DNA of 64,000 nt, taken from assembly GCF_030463535.1 (NCBI RefSeq), contig NC_132878.1, forward strand, positions 89,399,855-89,463,854, in the 5' to 3' direction. A program made the position numbers and the translations under genes. The notes under the pieces are model-generated. The model had not been told where the DNA came from and did no database searches. It saw only the letters and a list, made by a program, of their open reading frames with translations. Position 1 is the stretch's first letter, and each line of letters opens with the position of its first letter. The DNA is from Salminus brasiliensis. Its lineage: Eukaryota; Chordata; Actinopteri; Characiformes; Bryconidae. Below are positions 10,391 to 25,531 of the stretch, in pieces.

Positions 10391-13300
10391 GTATCAAATG
10401 CTGTAAATACTGTATGTTTATTCAGTGATGGAAGTCCATTCCACATTCCTCAACTTTGTTAATTCAACACTGCATGTGTTTATTCAGGCATACAGATGCT
10501 AATTCAGTACTGATAGAGTTCCCTCGGCACTACAGGTGTCAGTCTGGTACTGTTAGAGTTCATTTAGCACTACAGGTGTTAATTCAGTTCTATAAGAGTT
10601 AATTCAGCACTATACACATTAATTCAGTACTATACGAGTTCATTCAGCACTATACACATTAATTCAGTACTATACGAGTTCATTCAGCACTATACACATT
10701 AATTCAGCACTATAAGAGTTCATTTAGCACTATACACATTAAATCAGCACTATAAGAGTTCATTCAGCACTATAAGAGTTCATTCAGCACTATACACATT
10801 AAATCAGTACTATAAGAGTTCATTCAGCACTATAAGAGTTCATTCAGCACTATACACATTAAATCAGTACTATAAGAGTTCATTCAGCACTATAAGAGTT
10901 CATTCAGCACTATACACATTAAATCAGTACTGTAAGAGTTCATTCAGCACTATACACATTAAATCAGTACTATAAGAGTTCATTTAGCACCATAAGAGTT
11001 CATTCAGCACTATACACATTAAATCAGTACTATAAGAGTTCATTCAGCACCATAAGAGTTCATTCAGCACTATACACATTACTTCAGTACAATAAGAGTT
11101 CATTCAGCACTATGCACATTAATTCAGTACAATAAGAATTCATTCAGCACTATACACATTATTTCAGTACTATAAGAGTTAAGCCACGCAAATGTAAATG
11201 CAACTTACAGCCCCCGTGTCTTTCTTCTTTTTACTGTATCTATGATTACTTGTATATACAGGTAAATACTGGTAATATGCAGATAATGATATGCATCCGA
11301 TCTCATCATGCACCCCTACTACGGTATTCCACTAAGTAATATTTCCAATCATGCTTCAGTGTAAAAGCATTTAGTGTATATCTAAAAATTAGCTCAAATG
11401 TTTTTCCCAGAGTGATCAAATCAAATTGTGGTGAAATTTGAAATGCAATAATTCACAGAATCTACACCTAAATAATCATAATTATATGGTCAGAGACTTA
11501 TACCATCTATTACTAAAGACAGAGGGAAAAAGGTAGTAGAATTAACCCATTAAAGTTATCCTCCCCCCTCGTTGCCTAAAAATGTACAGTGACCTCATGC
11601 ACTACACTGTCATCTGTGAGCTCAGGCTCTGCCTTCTCCACTCTCTGCAGGCTGCAGTAGCTGGAGGGACCACCATGATCCTGGACTTTGTCATCCCGCA
11701 GAAGGGGGCCTCTCTGCTGGAGGCGTATGAGAGGTGGAGAAAGATGGCTGACTGCAAAGTGTGCTGTGACTACTCTCTGCACGTAGCCGTCACCTGGTGG
11801 GATGAAACTGTATGTTACTGACAGACACAGATCAACTCATCTTCATCTCCTAACTTCATTCTCGCCAAGTCTGACCTGTTACAGAAAAGAGTTTGGTGAA
11901 CAATGAAACAGACAAAATTACTCGACCATCCAAGACATGTTTGAGGTCCCTTTCTTTCTTTAGCTTTGCACTGGAGCCACACAGCTAATGTAGCTAATGG
12001 GGCTTCTGTACAACAGTTAGTATGATTAGGCTGGATATCTAAATCACCTTGTTCACTTCTAATGAATGCATTCGCCTACTTTAGGGTGCTAGTTTCTGCA
12101 GAGAAGTACTGCCAATAGAATAGGACTCTCTGGAGCAGATAAACACCATGCCTAATGTCAGGTGTGCCCCTCTAAGACAGTTTTTCATTAAAATGTGGTT
12201 TCATATAACACCAATGGTTTCACTATTGTTACAGGTCAAAGAATCTTTTTTGTACTATATTACAGGGTTTTACAGTGTGAGACCCATAGACTGTGTTACC
12301 TGTTCAACAGCTACAATGAAACACAGGGACCCCAAGCCTCAATCCTGATTCTCAGTTTAGAGCAACAAGGCCGCAGATGAGATATGTGGCATTTCTCAGC
12401 TGCTACATCATAGAAGGCTATTACCTTTGTATACAGCTAAGTATTGCAGCCTACGATCAGAGCAATTAGGAGTACGCAACTGATGTATCCCTTCCGGCCG
12501 ATGGTTACCCACAGTTCTCTGCGGACATTCAATGTGAAATACAAAAGAAATAAATTAAAGTACATACAAAGAAATAAATAAAAATCACACAAGTATTTCT
12601 CCCTATGATGACGTAGCTGGAGGTAGCACCCCAGGAGGGTGGAGGCCTTACCTGACAGGACTGTTATTAAGACAAGGGGATGCACACTAGTTTTTTTGTA
12701 TATCAAAACTGGTAAGAAACCACATAGCATAGCCTGCTAGCTACATTCGCCTCGTAGCTCTGATGCAAAACTAATGAAGCAAGCTTCAGACACCAGACAT
12801 GTCTTGGGTAATCAACTGCATTTAGGGTAAAGGGAAGTTAGGCTGGGTTTTGGCTGAACCATTGCTTTAAGCTTTTCATCTTTCATTATGAAGGCTGTAG
12901 AAGGTTTACACATGAAGTGGATTCCTATATTCAGAATTTTCTGTTTCATGAATCTATAATTAATAAAGAAATGTTTTCAGGTGAAGAAAGAGATGGAGGC
13001 GCTCGTGCAGGAGAAAGGAGTGAACTCCTTCAAGATGTTCATGGCGTACAAAGACGTGTTCATGCTGAGTGACCATGAGCTGTACGCCGCTTTCTCTCAT
13101 TGTAAAGACATCGGAGCCATCGCACAGGTCCATGCTGAGAATGGAGATCTAATTGCAGAGGTCAGGAACGTGTACACAGCCGCACACAACCACACACATG
13201 CAGCTTCTTCTATAAACCAGTGTCTATTAATGTTTAGAAAAAGAGTTTTTTCTTCTCAAGGTCATTTTCTGAAAGGGGCTAAACCAAGACTGCCCTCTGT

Positions 13301-16300
13301 GCTTTGCCAGCAATGTTTGCTGGGAGGTCATGACATCAAATGGTCAATAATTAACTTTGTGATGGCCAGGAACGCAGCGAAGACCAGCATGAATTAAAAA
13401 CTGCCATTGTGGAGCAGATTAAATCAGCTCATCTCGGCTCAGTCGGATAAACAGGAATAATAACTAGGAACTGGGAAAGTGACGCTCAAAAACAAGGCAG
13501 AAATAGATCCTTAATGTGAGCAGATAAGATAATGAAGCTTTCAGAGAAGAGGGCTGTATTCATAGAAAGAGAGGCTTGTTTACGATGCAAGCTCATGCCA
13601 AGCTGCACTCTTGCGTCTGTTTTACACTGAGGTCACAAATTCTTGCCTTGGTCATCAGAGGCTTGTGAAGATAATGTGCTGGTATATGCAGTGAGTAGTG
13701 CGGCAAATACACAGACACATTGAGGCCACAGTGATTGCAGTCATTTTGCTCTACTATTTAAATGTAATCATACAATTTTATCAATCATTTCATAATTATT
13801 CATTTACATATATTTAATTAGAATTTGAGATAGGGTACAGTCCTGATTTCTTCTTTTATGGGATATTTGTCACATTAAATCATTTTAGCTCCCAAAACAA
13901 ATATTTAAAAATAATATAATAATTATTCTAACGTTATAATATAAAAAATATATATACAGTAAAAATATTATATTTAGTTCATAAAATAAACCTTACTGGC
14001 CCATGTGAACTTAAAGGTAAAGACATTTTTGCATCCCATAAACCTAACAATGGGTTGCAACTGCAGCCAAACATACCTGGAGGTGTTTCACATTGCTGTG
14101 GATGCAACATTGGCCAGGTTTTCAAGCATTGATTCAAGCATTTAGCTTCCCTTTGCGCCATTCTGAGGTTGACTTATTCTTGTGCTCCATATTCTTGTCT
14201 TACTGCATAACCCAATTGAACTTGAGATCACTAGATATTCTCCTGCAGGATATTCTGATAGCAGAATTCATGGTTTTGTCAATTATGGCACTTTGCTAGG
14301 CCCTGAAGCAGCAGTGCATGCACACACCATCACACTACCACCACCATGTTTGACTGTTGGTGTAACAGTTCTTTTGTGGAATGCTGCATTAGCTTTACAG
14401 CAGATGTAACAGGACCCCTTTATGTATGTGAAACTGTATGTTCCTGGGATCTTCGGTGACATCCTGGATGAGTTTTGCTGCACAGCGTAGAAATTTTGGT
14501 AGGCCAGATAATTAGGCCGATCCACGGGTATCGGCCGATACGCACAGTTTATGTTAAGTTTATCGATATTGGAACAAAAAAAGTTGCATCAGTGCATTTT
14601 CTGCTATCTGAGTATCAATAGCACCCATTTTCAAAGAAAATGTAACCTACTAAACATGAGTTAGTGAGTTATAAGGCAGGTCTATGTGGTGCTTTGCGTC
14701 TGATCTTAGTCCTGCCCTGCAGAGACCCTAACACACCTGGTCAAGGTAATGACAATCATCAGTGGCAGCTGAAGATTAGACCTCAGTTCTGAATATTAGA
14801 ATATAAGCATATTTATGTAGCACTTTTATCAATGTGGTCACAAACCACTGAAATACACTGATGTTAGAAGTAAGAAGATGTAAGAAGATTTAGTAAGAGC
14901 CTATGGAGGGATCAGTATTATCAGGGCACATAAAAGACAGTCAAGGCAGTCAAGCCGCTCAATTGAGTAGACAGCAGCATAGTGTATCAGTGCTCAGGCA
15001 TTGTTGCTGGGTATTTAACAGGCAGTTCCACTGGAGGGCACCAAATATATATATTTTACAAATTGGTGCAAATGGGTTTTCTACGTAAGTAAAGTAAGCA
15101 GAGTCATACTGGATCTCTGGACTGTGAAAATTGCACAAGGATGTGTTAATATGGAACCACTATGTGACCAAAGTAACAGAAATACTATACATAGGCAATT
15201 TGTACAGGTGATAAACACAATAAGAATTCTCTGTCTACACATTAGATATAGCACCTTAAAGGTAAAAGCTATAGTTAAGAGCTGTAACGTTATTAAAAAC
15301 TGTATGCGAAAATAATCAGGAGTTCAGTCAAATCTGCAGCTGTACTTTTGCTCCAATGCATCTAGTCATACAGTGCTGACAAATCAGTAGTTTTCTCTAA
15401 CCGTAGTGTGTGTGTGTGTGTATTTAGGGTGCCAAGAAGATGCTTTCTTTGGGCATCACAGGGCCGGAGGGTCATGAGCTGTGCCGTCCTGAGGAAGTGG
15501 AAGCGGAGGCCACCCAACGGGCTATCACCATCGCCCACTCTGTAAACTGCCCGCTGTATGTGGTCCACGTCATGAGCAAGTCAGCCGCCAAAGTGGTGGC
15601 TGCTGCCAGGAGGAACGGTGGGTGATCTGTGGGATAAGCTGGCTTTTAGATTTCCCAGTCAGATATGGATTCAATTCTGAAAGAAATATAAAACTGTACA
15701 TAAGAAAAATATATATACATAATAAAATATATATAGCTGAAAGACATACAATTCAATCCTAAGCACATTCAGTCCATACCGAGTTTCTAACCGTTTCAGT
15801 TTATTGTGGTGGTGGTGGTATCATAACCAGTAGCATTAAATACCACCAACCATTCAGTCCCTAGCAGTTTAGCCCTGCCCCGCCACACTGAAGCAGTACA
15901 GATTGCTACGCTGTAGAAAATTATTTGCAGTTCCACTTACCAATGGTTGTCGTAATGGACTTGTAGAAGTGTAGGGAGTTCATGTTGAAATGTCTTGTAT
16001 TGCACTGTATTGCACACATGACCTCTAACCTTGTGGAACATACTCCGCCAGGCCGAGTGGTCTTTGGGGAACCTATAGCAGCCGGACTGGGCACTGATGG
16101 CACACACTACTGGCATAAGGACTGGGCCCATGCTGCAGGCTTTGTGATGGGACCTCCCCTGAGGCCTGACCCCAGCACCCCAGGCTACCTGATGGACCTG
16201 CTTGCTAAGTAGGTGGAACGGTGATCCTGAGAACAGAGAGTATTTCCTTCCTGTGAGGAATTTTATCACCACCTTGCTAGATTTGTGACCTCTTCTTAAA

Positions 16301-19300
16301 TGTGAATGGTCCTAATCACTACTCTGCTTGTCCGGAGACCTTGCCCCTGGTAGTTTGTTTTAAACACCAAATATTTGTTTTTTAACCCCCTCCAAAAGTT
16401 GTTTGTTTTGAGACCGCCCCCTGTCTGCAGTGGGTTCTAAACACCACCTTGTTTGTTTTTAGACCTCCCCCTGTCTGCAGTTGGTCCTTATTGCCACCTT
16501 GTTTGTTTTGAGACCTCCCCCTGTCTACAATTGGTGCTAAAAGCCAACTTGTTTATTTTAAGACCGCCCCCTGTCTGCAATTGGTTGTAAACACCACCTT
16601 GTCTATATTGAGACCCCCCCCCCCATCTGCAATTGGTTCTAAAAGCCACCTTTTTTGTTTTGAGACTGCCCCCTGTCTGCAGTTGGTCCTTATAGCCACC
16701 TCATTTGGTTCTACTCCACCGCCGTTGGTTCTACTTGTTTTGAGACCCCCCTGTCTGCAGTTGGTTCTATCTACCACCTCATTTGTTTTGAGACTTCCCC
16801 CTCTCTGCAGTTGGTTCTCTTCACCACCTCATTTGTTTTAAAACAGTCCCCTGTCTGCAGTTGGTCCTTACCGCCACCTTTGACCGTGAGGACGGCCATC
16901 ACCACCTTGTTTGAACATTAAAAGAAAAGCCAATGTATTTCATTTGGTGCTTTCACATACCAACCTTTTTGCCAACCTTCACATGCCATGCCACCTTAAA
17001 ACATGTGGCCAGACAGAAACAGTTCTGATGTTAAATATAGTTTGTATTCTGAGGTGTTCATAGTCAAATGGGTGCCATGTAGCCTAAAAAATGAATGATT
17101 GAATGACTTTTGAGTTTTATTTCCCAAGTGATAGTATGCCACCTTGAAACACTATATGAAGGGCTTACATAGAAAACACTATTAAGAGATATTACATCAT
17201 TATATTCTTTTAGTGTAATAAAGTGTAATGAGCTGTATAATTATTGATTTTGCTGAATGTTACAGCATGTAAAAAAAACATTGAGATTTTGTAAGGTCTT
17301 CATACATAGGCCAACATAACCAATGCATAAACATGCACTTTCCTCTGTTGCAGTGATGACCTGAGTGTGACGGGCACCGATAACTGTACCTTTTCTGTGT
17401 GTCAGAAAGCTCTGGGCAAAGACGACTTCACCAAAATCCCCAACGGGGTCAATGGAGTGGAGGACAGGATGTCGGTCATATGGGAGAAAGGCGTGGTCAG
17501 TCATAGGGTTTCTTTTTTTAGCTGCATAATCAGAAATGCTCCAAAGCTCTTACATCTCTAAGACTCCAATCTTACAAATGCAGCTCTGCAGCAAATGTCA
17601 TAATTCGAACATAGTGTTCCCCTGTCTAGTTGTGCTGAACAAACACAGCATACACACTTAGAAGTTTTTAAGGAAAGCTTGAGGATGTCTGAAGTCCAAA
17701 TAATAGACAACTGGATATTAAAAGGCAATAGGAAAAATTTAATCTAGCAAAATAGGCAGAGACCCAACAGCAGGGTATTCTATCATAGAAACAGAGGTGA
17801 CACAGCCCATAGACAGACACATTGCACATTTTGTGGATATTAGTGTGTCAAATGGTTTGTGGTCTAATGCACTTCCAATATGGCCTGGGGGTTGCAAGTC
17901 TGAATCTCTTTTTCTAACTGTTCTAACTGTGTCCTTCTATGTCCTTCTAGCTGCGTCCTTGTAGCTGCGTCCTTTTAGCTTTCGTGATCTAATGTGTCCT
18001 TCCAACTGTCTAACAGTGTACTTGTGTCCTCCCAACTGTGTACTTCTGTGTCCTTGTAGCTGTGTCCTTCTAACTGTGTACTTCTGTATCCTTCTAACTG
18101 TGTACTTCTGTCTTTCTAACTGTGTACATCTGTGTCCTTGTAGCTATGTCCTTCTAGCTGTGTCCTTCTAGCTGTGTCCTTCTAACTGTCTAACAGTGTA
18201 CTTCTGTGTCCTTCTAACGGTTCTAACTGTGTACTGCTGTGTCCTTCTCGCTGTGTCCTTCTAACTGTTCTAACTGTGTGTTTCTATGTCCTTCTAACTG
18301 TATCCTTTTGTGATCTAATGTGTCCTTCTAACTGTCTACCAGTGTACTTCTGTGTCCTTCTAGCTGTGTCCTTCTAGCTGTGTCCTTCTAGCTGTGCCCT
18401 TATGAGATCTATGTTCTTCTAACTGTCTAACAGTGTACTTCTATGTCCTTCTAACAGTTCTAACTGTGTACTGCTGTGTCCTTCTCGCTGTGTCCTTCTA
18501 ACTGTTCTAACTGTGTGTTTCTATGTCCTTCTAACTGCATCCTTTTGTGATCTAATGTGTCCTTCTAACTGTCTACCAGTGTACTTCTGTGTCCTTCTAG
18601 CTCTGTCCTTCTAACTGTGTACTGCTGTGTCCTTGTAGGTGTGCCCTTCTAGCTGCACCCTTCTGTGATCTACGTTCTTCTAACTGTTCTAACTGAGTAC
18701 TTCTTTGTCCTTCGGTGTCCTTCTAGCTGTGTCCATCTAGTTGCACCCTTTTGTGATCTACTGTGTCCTTCTGACTCTTCTAACAGTATACGTATGTTCT
18801 TCTAACTGTTGTAGCAGTGCACTTCTATGTTCTTCTAATTATTCTACCGGTGTCCTTCTGGCTGTGTTCTTCTAGCTTTGTCCTCCTATGTTCTTCTAAC
18901 TGTTCTTACTGTGCACCTCTAACTGTATTCTTTGTTATATGCTGATTTACAGGCGAAATACTCAGTAGTTTTCAGTAGTTCAGTAATTCAGTAGTTTTCT
19001 TACCACTTTTGCACAGTACTGTACATCTCAACAATTGTCCTCTAACCATCCGAGTAAAATGAATTGGGTTTTGCGGTACGCATGCTGTTTCAGTGCTCAG
19101 CAGCACTGAGGAAGTGAAAGTTAGTGCCTGCCAGGTGACCTGTAGGTCCAGCTCAGGTTTCTGCCTAGTTGGCTGAAAATGAAAAACGATGTAGTTTGAT
19201 TTATGGAGCGGTAGAAAACCTGCTCGCAGCACAGTTTAAGACTGCCTTTTTAGTCCACTGCGTGTGCAAGAGGTGAAGCGGCCCCAGGGAATAAGAGCAA

Positions 19301-21327
19301 AACACTCACAATGTGAACGTTTACTCTCCCCAGCATAGCGGGAAAATGGACGAGAATCGATTTGTCGCAGTCACCAGCAGCAACGCAGCAAAACTCTTCA
19401 ACCTTTATCCCCAGAAAGGGAGGATTGCCAAAGGCTCTGATGCTGACCTTGTCCTTTGGGACCCGAAAGCTACCAGGTAAATACACCACTACAGTAGCAG
19501 CAGTAGTAGAGGATATTAACCCTTAGAGGTGCAATCATCATTTACGATAACGTGTAAAAGTGAAACATGGAGATACCAAACTTTCAACTCATACCACATG
19601 ATTTTAATGGGATGACAAACTTTTTTGTGAGCCTTGTTTTGCTTTTTTTTTTTTTACTTTTCTTGACATTAAACATGAATGAAAAACAGTTCAGACTTAA
19701 ACCTGCTGATGTCGAATGAAAAATTGTGTTGTTATTATGTTATTATAATATTTATTATAACACAGAATGTACATATAAAATATTGCTTATTATACTGATA
19801 CTTATTATATCATTTAAGTAATTTCATAATTTAAAAAAAACATTAAACTCACAGCAATAACTCAAAACGTATGAAATTAGAAGAGGTGCAGAGAAACCAA
19901 GGATAAGTACCTCAGTTCTGTACTCAGTTCTTTACTCAAGCACTCAAGTACTTCTGCTGTCATTGAAAATGCAGGTGAACCATGAGAGACACAATCAGTG
20001 ATGAACTTTCCTGTTTAACATTTGTAACATTTCATTCATTGGATGGAAGGAAACCTACCATTACAACCATTACACCAGAGTAAGATCTCTTATTTTCTGC
20101 CCTGACCAAATGATGAGGCCAAATCTCATCTCAGTCCATTTGATGAACAGATGTGGTCTACATCTAAGTGAGAAATCCCTGGGATTTATTCTTTCTCTGT
20201 GGTCAGTTGTGCTGATTGAGTTGTTAGAGTATAACTTTTACATGAGACACTGTGTAGAAATGAATACCCCCTTTTTCAAACTTTGCCTGTTTGCACTTCT
20301 CTATCTTCCACTGGTCGCAGAGTCCATCTCTAACCACTGCATGCGGCGCACAATTCTCTGTCTGCTCCCTTTGCCAGCACCTTGCCACTTCAGGGCCATG
20401 TATGTCTACAACGCAGGACACAAAGAAACGTGTCAGTCATGAATTCAAATGAATTGTCTTGTCAAGTAGACTACTCTCATAAACATGGTTCTAAAAAGGC
20501 TTTTTTTTTTTACATGTAAATATTATTATGAAGTCTGTGAGTAGATGAAATAGATCTTGTTTATTATTGTCTATTGCAACAGCATCAAATGATGCATATT
20601 CCCACTCAAAACTGCTGTTTTTTTAACTGTACTTTGCTATAAATATGTAGATTAAACACCATGCGCCAGGGAAGGATGAGAGCTGTGGCAGCTGCCGTGC
20701 TCTATGTGGCCTCTTTTCCACGGCAGGGTCAAACGGTGGCTTAGGCCATGCCGTACCATTACACACTGGTATGGACCTGTTATATGGTTCTGTTAATTAG
20801 TGTTGCTAAATCAAGAGCAGGACGTGCACATGCGCCGTCTTATAATAATTATGCAACATTTTTGCTCTTCAGTCTTGCACTACAACTTCTAGGCTAAAAA
20901 AGCATTTGCTAGCTCATGCCAGCCAACTCACACTAATTTCAAACCATGCTAAAGAGGCTATTGTATAGATGTAGCTCCAAATAATGTTGGAATCCGCTTA
21001 AACAAGTCTGTTTGAAAGTAACTCAATGGGGTTTATGCGAGTGTGTGAAAAATTTGGCATCCAGGTTGCACTCTGCTAATAGGGGCCGTGCTAACACTGC
21101 AGTGCTATTGCCTTTGCCTGATTTGTCAGTGCCACAAGTCATCCCATGCTATCCCACAATTTACATTTTTCCGCTACTACCTGTTGAAAATGAATGGAGG
21201 TGATATTCCGAGAGACGGATTTGCATGCAGTGCACACTTACTGCAATACTTTTCAGTCCTAGTCTTATGCACACATAAATACACATTAAAATAATGTGGT
21301 AGGTGTAATCTCAGTGTAGGGTAAGTG

Positions 21328-21358
<31 letters not shown>

Positions 21359-24300
21359 AAATCACTACGGTCTAGAAACTGAGCTGTTCTGATGCTGATA
21401 CGCTGGTGTGCTGCTGTGCGTTTCTGTATGTTTGCAACAGTGGCACTTCATTATGACGCAGCATAGCAGCATGTAGACTGGGTGAAATGATAGAGCCATA
21501 AATGGTAGTGCGTGCAGCTTGTTGTGCTTCACAGCTGCAGGCACACATACACACACACACACTCATACATGCACATGTACATACCCCAATGACCTATGTA
21601 CAGTGAAAAAGTGATATTTATGGACAGCCCTTCTAATGAATGCAGCATTTAGCTACTTTAAGTTACACCCTTTGCTAACACAGTGTGTCTAGTCCATAAA
21701 GAGAAGCATTACCAATAGAATAGGACTCTCTGGAGCAGATAAACATGAACATATTGGCACTATGCCTAATGTCATAAAGCCCCCCAGCAGCTGTGGAGCA
21801 GTAGAACTGTGCTCTCTGGAATAGTGGTGGTGCTCCATCCAATACTTTTGGGAATAGGGTAATAGGGGGCAATGCTCTACAATATAGTAGAAAGCCTCTC
21901 TGGACAGTAGAGGCAGTTCATCCAACAAAAGCTGGATAAGCTCTTTTTTAATACCCTTGATTTCGAATGAGAAGGTGTCCCAATACTTTTGCCTTGTAGA
22001 CAGGACAGAACATAGGTCCTTGACATATATCAGGCTTAAAGGCACAGTATGAAAAACAACCACTTTAATGGTGAGGCATGAAAAGAGTCTGAAAGGTTGA
22101 CGTAATAATTAATTATGATTTTTTAGAATTTAAAATGCATGGTTTTTAAAAGCATACAAAAAATGCAGAATATAGATCTTTGCCCTCATAGGTTCCAGCA
22201 GATCCCTTAGTGCCACACTTCTGGATGTTTCCCTATTTCTATTGGGACTTAAGAAGAAGGTAATACAAAAATACACACACACACACACACTGACTCATAC
22301 ACACACACACACACAGTAAGCGGAAGCAGCAGAAGGCCATGTGTCTTACATAAGCAGGCCACACGGATTCTTCCCTGTCTGAATCTGGGCTAACTCCCGC
22401 AAGGCCAATAACGAACTGCTGCTGTGAGCAGCCGAGCGCACGCCGCCCGGCACGCTGAGATTTAGCGCAAACCAAGCGCCGGCTAATGCGAGCTGAACGC
22501 TTGTGTAAGAGCAGCTCGTAAAGCAGAACGCCTGCACCTTCATCCGCACTTCCGCCACCCCGAGGAGGACAGAATAACACACAGTGGCCTTTATTAGTGA
22601 AGGGTTTCATTTACAGTCAACAGTGTTGGTCAGAGGCCTGACTAAGACCTTATGGGCATGATCTTCATGGTGTCCTTATAAATGTGTACATAGCCAAGCT
22701 GTGTATTCTCCATATACAATTTACTACAAGCCTCTCCCTTTATATTACACTATATGTCCAATGTTTGTGGACACCCCTAGTTTATGCTGCACCCATTGCT
22801 GATTCAGATGAGCAAATGCACACACCCGGCTTGTCTAGTCCTTGTAGGAAAGTACTGCTAATAGAATAAGACTCTCTGGCGCAGATAAACAGGAACCTAT
22901 TGGCACCATGCTGCCTAATGCCAGGTGTGGGCTAGAGGTGTATAAAGTGGAACGTGTTCCAGTGTTCTCTGGAATGATTGGTTGGTGCTCCGTCCAATGC
23001 TTTTGGGATGAGTTAGGGAGTTGGGAGTTGGGATGAGGTGGGGTGGTGATCATCCAACATTCTGATCTCACTAACGCTCTCGTCGCTGAATGCAATTAAA
23101 TCCTCACAGCAATGCTTCAGAATCTAGTGGAAAGCCTTCCCTGGTCAGTAGAGACAGTTACTCCAACAAAAGCAGGATCGGGTCTTTTTTTAATACCCTT
23201 CATTTCAGAGGAAACTATGAATGAGCAGGTGTCCCAATACTTTTGTCCAAGTCATGTATAAAATGTTCCAATGTAAAATTACTTGAATAAAACAAAAAAT
23301 TATTTTACATTGACTTACTAACCTGCTCTGATATTATATCTGTAAAGCTGCTTTACAGGGCAGCCATTTTACTTACCTTATCACATTAATATTAATATAT
23401 GATAATAATAATTTTATGTTATAAGTGTTTTGCTTGTACAACCTCCAGATAACCACTAACCAAGTCACCCCAACCACAATGAATGATGTTGGACCCACCT
23501 GTTCGTAGCTCCCCCTAGCACTAGCAATGCTTCAGACACCACGTCTCCTCCGATACACACAAAAAGCCAGCAACCGCCTCTTTTCAAACTGCCGGGCGGC
23601 GGACAGACTCAGAGGAAAGGGCTGGGTCCCCAGCTCCGCCACACTGGCTCACAGACTCCTGTGTAGGCCAACATCACTTCAGAGTGATGAGGGGAGAAAG
23701 CTCCATCTACGCACTTGGAAAGAGCATGGCCAATAGTTGGCCCACCAACCTATAACCTTTTGTTATTTGTATAAGAACCTTCAGCTTACTGGATACTGGC
23801 AGTGTTTTTTGACGAAAAGCAAGCATTCATCCTAATTCACTGTTTCATGACCCAGTCATTTCCCAGAACCTTGCTTATAACTCAGGTTGAATTGGTCCTA
23901 ATAGGCCGTCCTCCATGGCATGTCAGACTGCATTGAGCTTGGTGTATTATCTAACGGCCCATCGTCGCCACTTTAGTTCACTGAGAAGTCAGAGGCTATT
24001 ACTGAGAGACAGGGCCTGTCCAAACGCATCATGAGCCACTGTACCTGAACTGCTGATGTAAAATACTCATGTGAAATGCATCTGATTTCATGTTAACTAA
24101 GCTAACAGTGAGCCTTAGTAAATGCTTGCTTCACAGCCTGAAGAAATATGTCACCTACAAATGCTGCTTATTTTTGAGAGGATTTGGGAGGTAATTCAGG
24201 CTGGGAACACTGACCTCCAGCTGGCTTTCATGTACTTTCATTTTTAATGAAGGATATCTTTCTATACTACTCTCTAAGTGATGGTTATGAAGGTTGATCA

Positions 24301-25451
24301 TAATGTTCAGCGTGCACCCCTCCTTTCATCTCTTGGTTAAATCTTTCTGTTTTTGTTCTGTGGTGTGATCTAGGGAAATGGCACCAAACACTATAATGCT
24401 GTGTTTTCTGGCACTGCTTGACGCTTTTATATAACACGCAGGGTGATTTCAGCGAAGACCCACCACCAGGCTGTCGACTACAACATATTCGAGGGCATGG
24501 TGTGCCACGGTGTTCCACTGGTGACCATATCCAGAGGCAGAGTGGTTTACGAGGACGGCCGAGTTTGTGCTGAACCTGGGACTGGAAGGTTTATTCCCCG
24601 CAAACCCTACTCTGAGTTTGTGTACAAGAGAATTAAACAGAGGGAGGAGGTAAGAGCACAAGCCTCTGCACATCAGTATGAGACTTCCCTTAGCATACAA
24701 TGTTTTGGATAACCTCTTAAACTGTAGGGGTTTCATTATTCAGTAATGCCTGTAAATTATGCAACGTTTTTAGGCAACATATACACTACATTATCCAAAT
24801 GTTTGTGGACACCTCTGCTAACAAATGCATGCAGCTACTTTAAGTTGCATCCATTGCTGACACAGATGCACACACACAGCTTGTCTAGTCCCTGTATAGA
24901 AGCAGTGCCATTAGAACAGGGCTCTCTTGAGCAGATAAACATGAACCTGTTGGCACCATAAGAACCATTAAGCCCAATGCCAGGCGTGGGCTAGAGGGGT
25001 ATAAGGCCCTTCAGCACTGAATTGTGGAGCAATGGAACTGTGTTCTCTGGAATGATGGTGCTCCATCCAATACGTTTGGGGTGAGTTGGGAATGAGGTTG
25101 GGTGGTGCTTATCCAACATCCTGACCTCACCAACACTCAATGCAATCGATTCCTCACAGCTATGCTCCAAAATCTTCTTTTATTACTCCAACAAAAGCAG
25201 GATAAATGTTTTTTTTAATACCCATGATTTTAGAAGAAACAACGAATGAGCAGGTGTCCCAATACTTTTGTGCATATAGTAATCCCAATACTTTTGTGCA
25301 TATATAATTGTATGTTGTGCAATTATCAGAGAATTTAAGCCATCTAAAGCATGCAAATTACTATAACAATGGTCTGTTCTGATTTTTATGATTTGTATTG
25401 TTATATTTATGTTTTATTAGCAAAGAAATGAAAGATTAAAAATGTCAATAT

Positions 25452-25531
<80 letters not shown>

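Noticed and set aside
10461-11180. CRISPR-like spacing of repeats
   Set aside because: Units are directly adjacent with no unique spacers, no cas genes, and the genome is eukaryotic.
20110-20442. 110-codon plus frame in dpys intron 7
   Set aside because: No ATG-context, domain or splice support; its length is within chance for this much sequence.
22239-22610. 123-codon minus-strand frame in dpys intron 7
   Set aside because: Its end runs through a CA microsatellite and there is no recognisable domain, splice context or match; the GC-rich part may be regulatory but not demonstrably coding.
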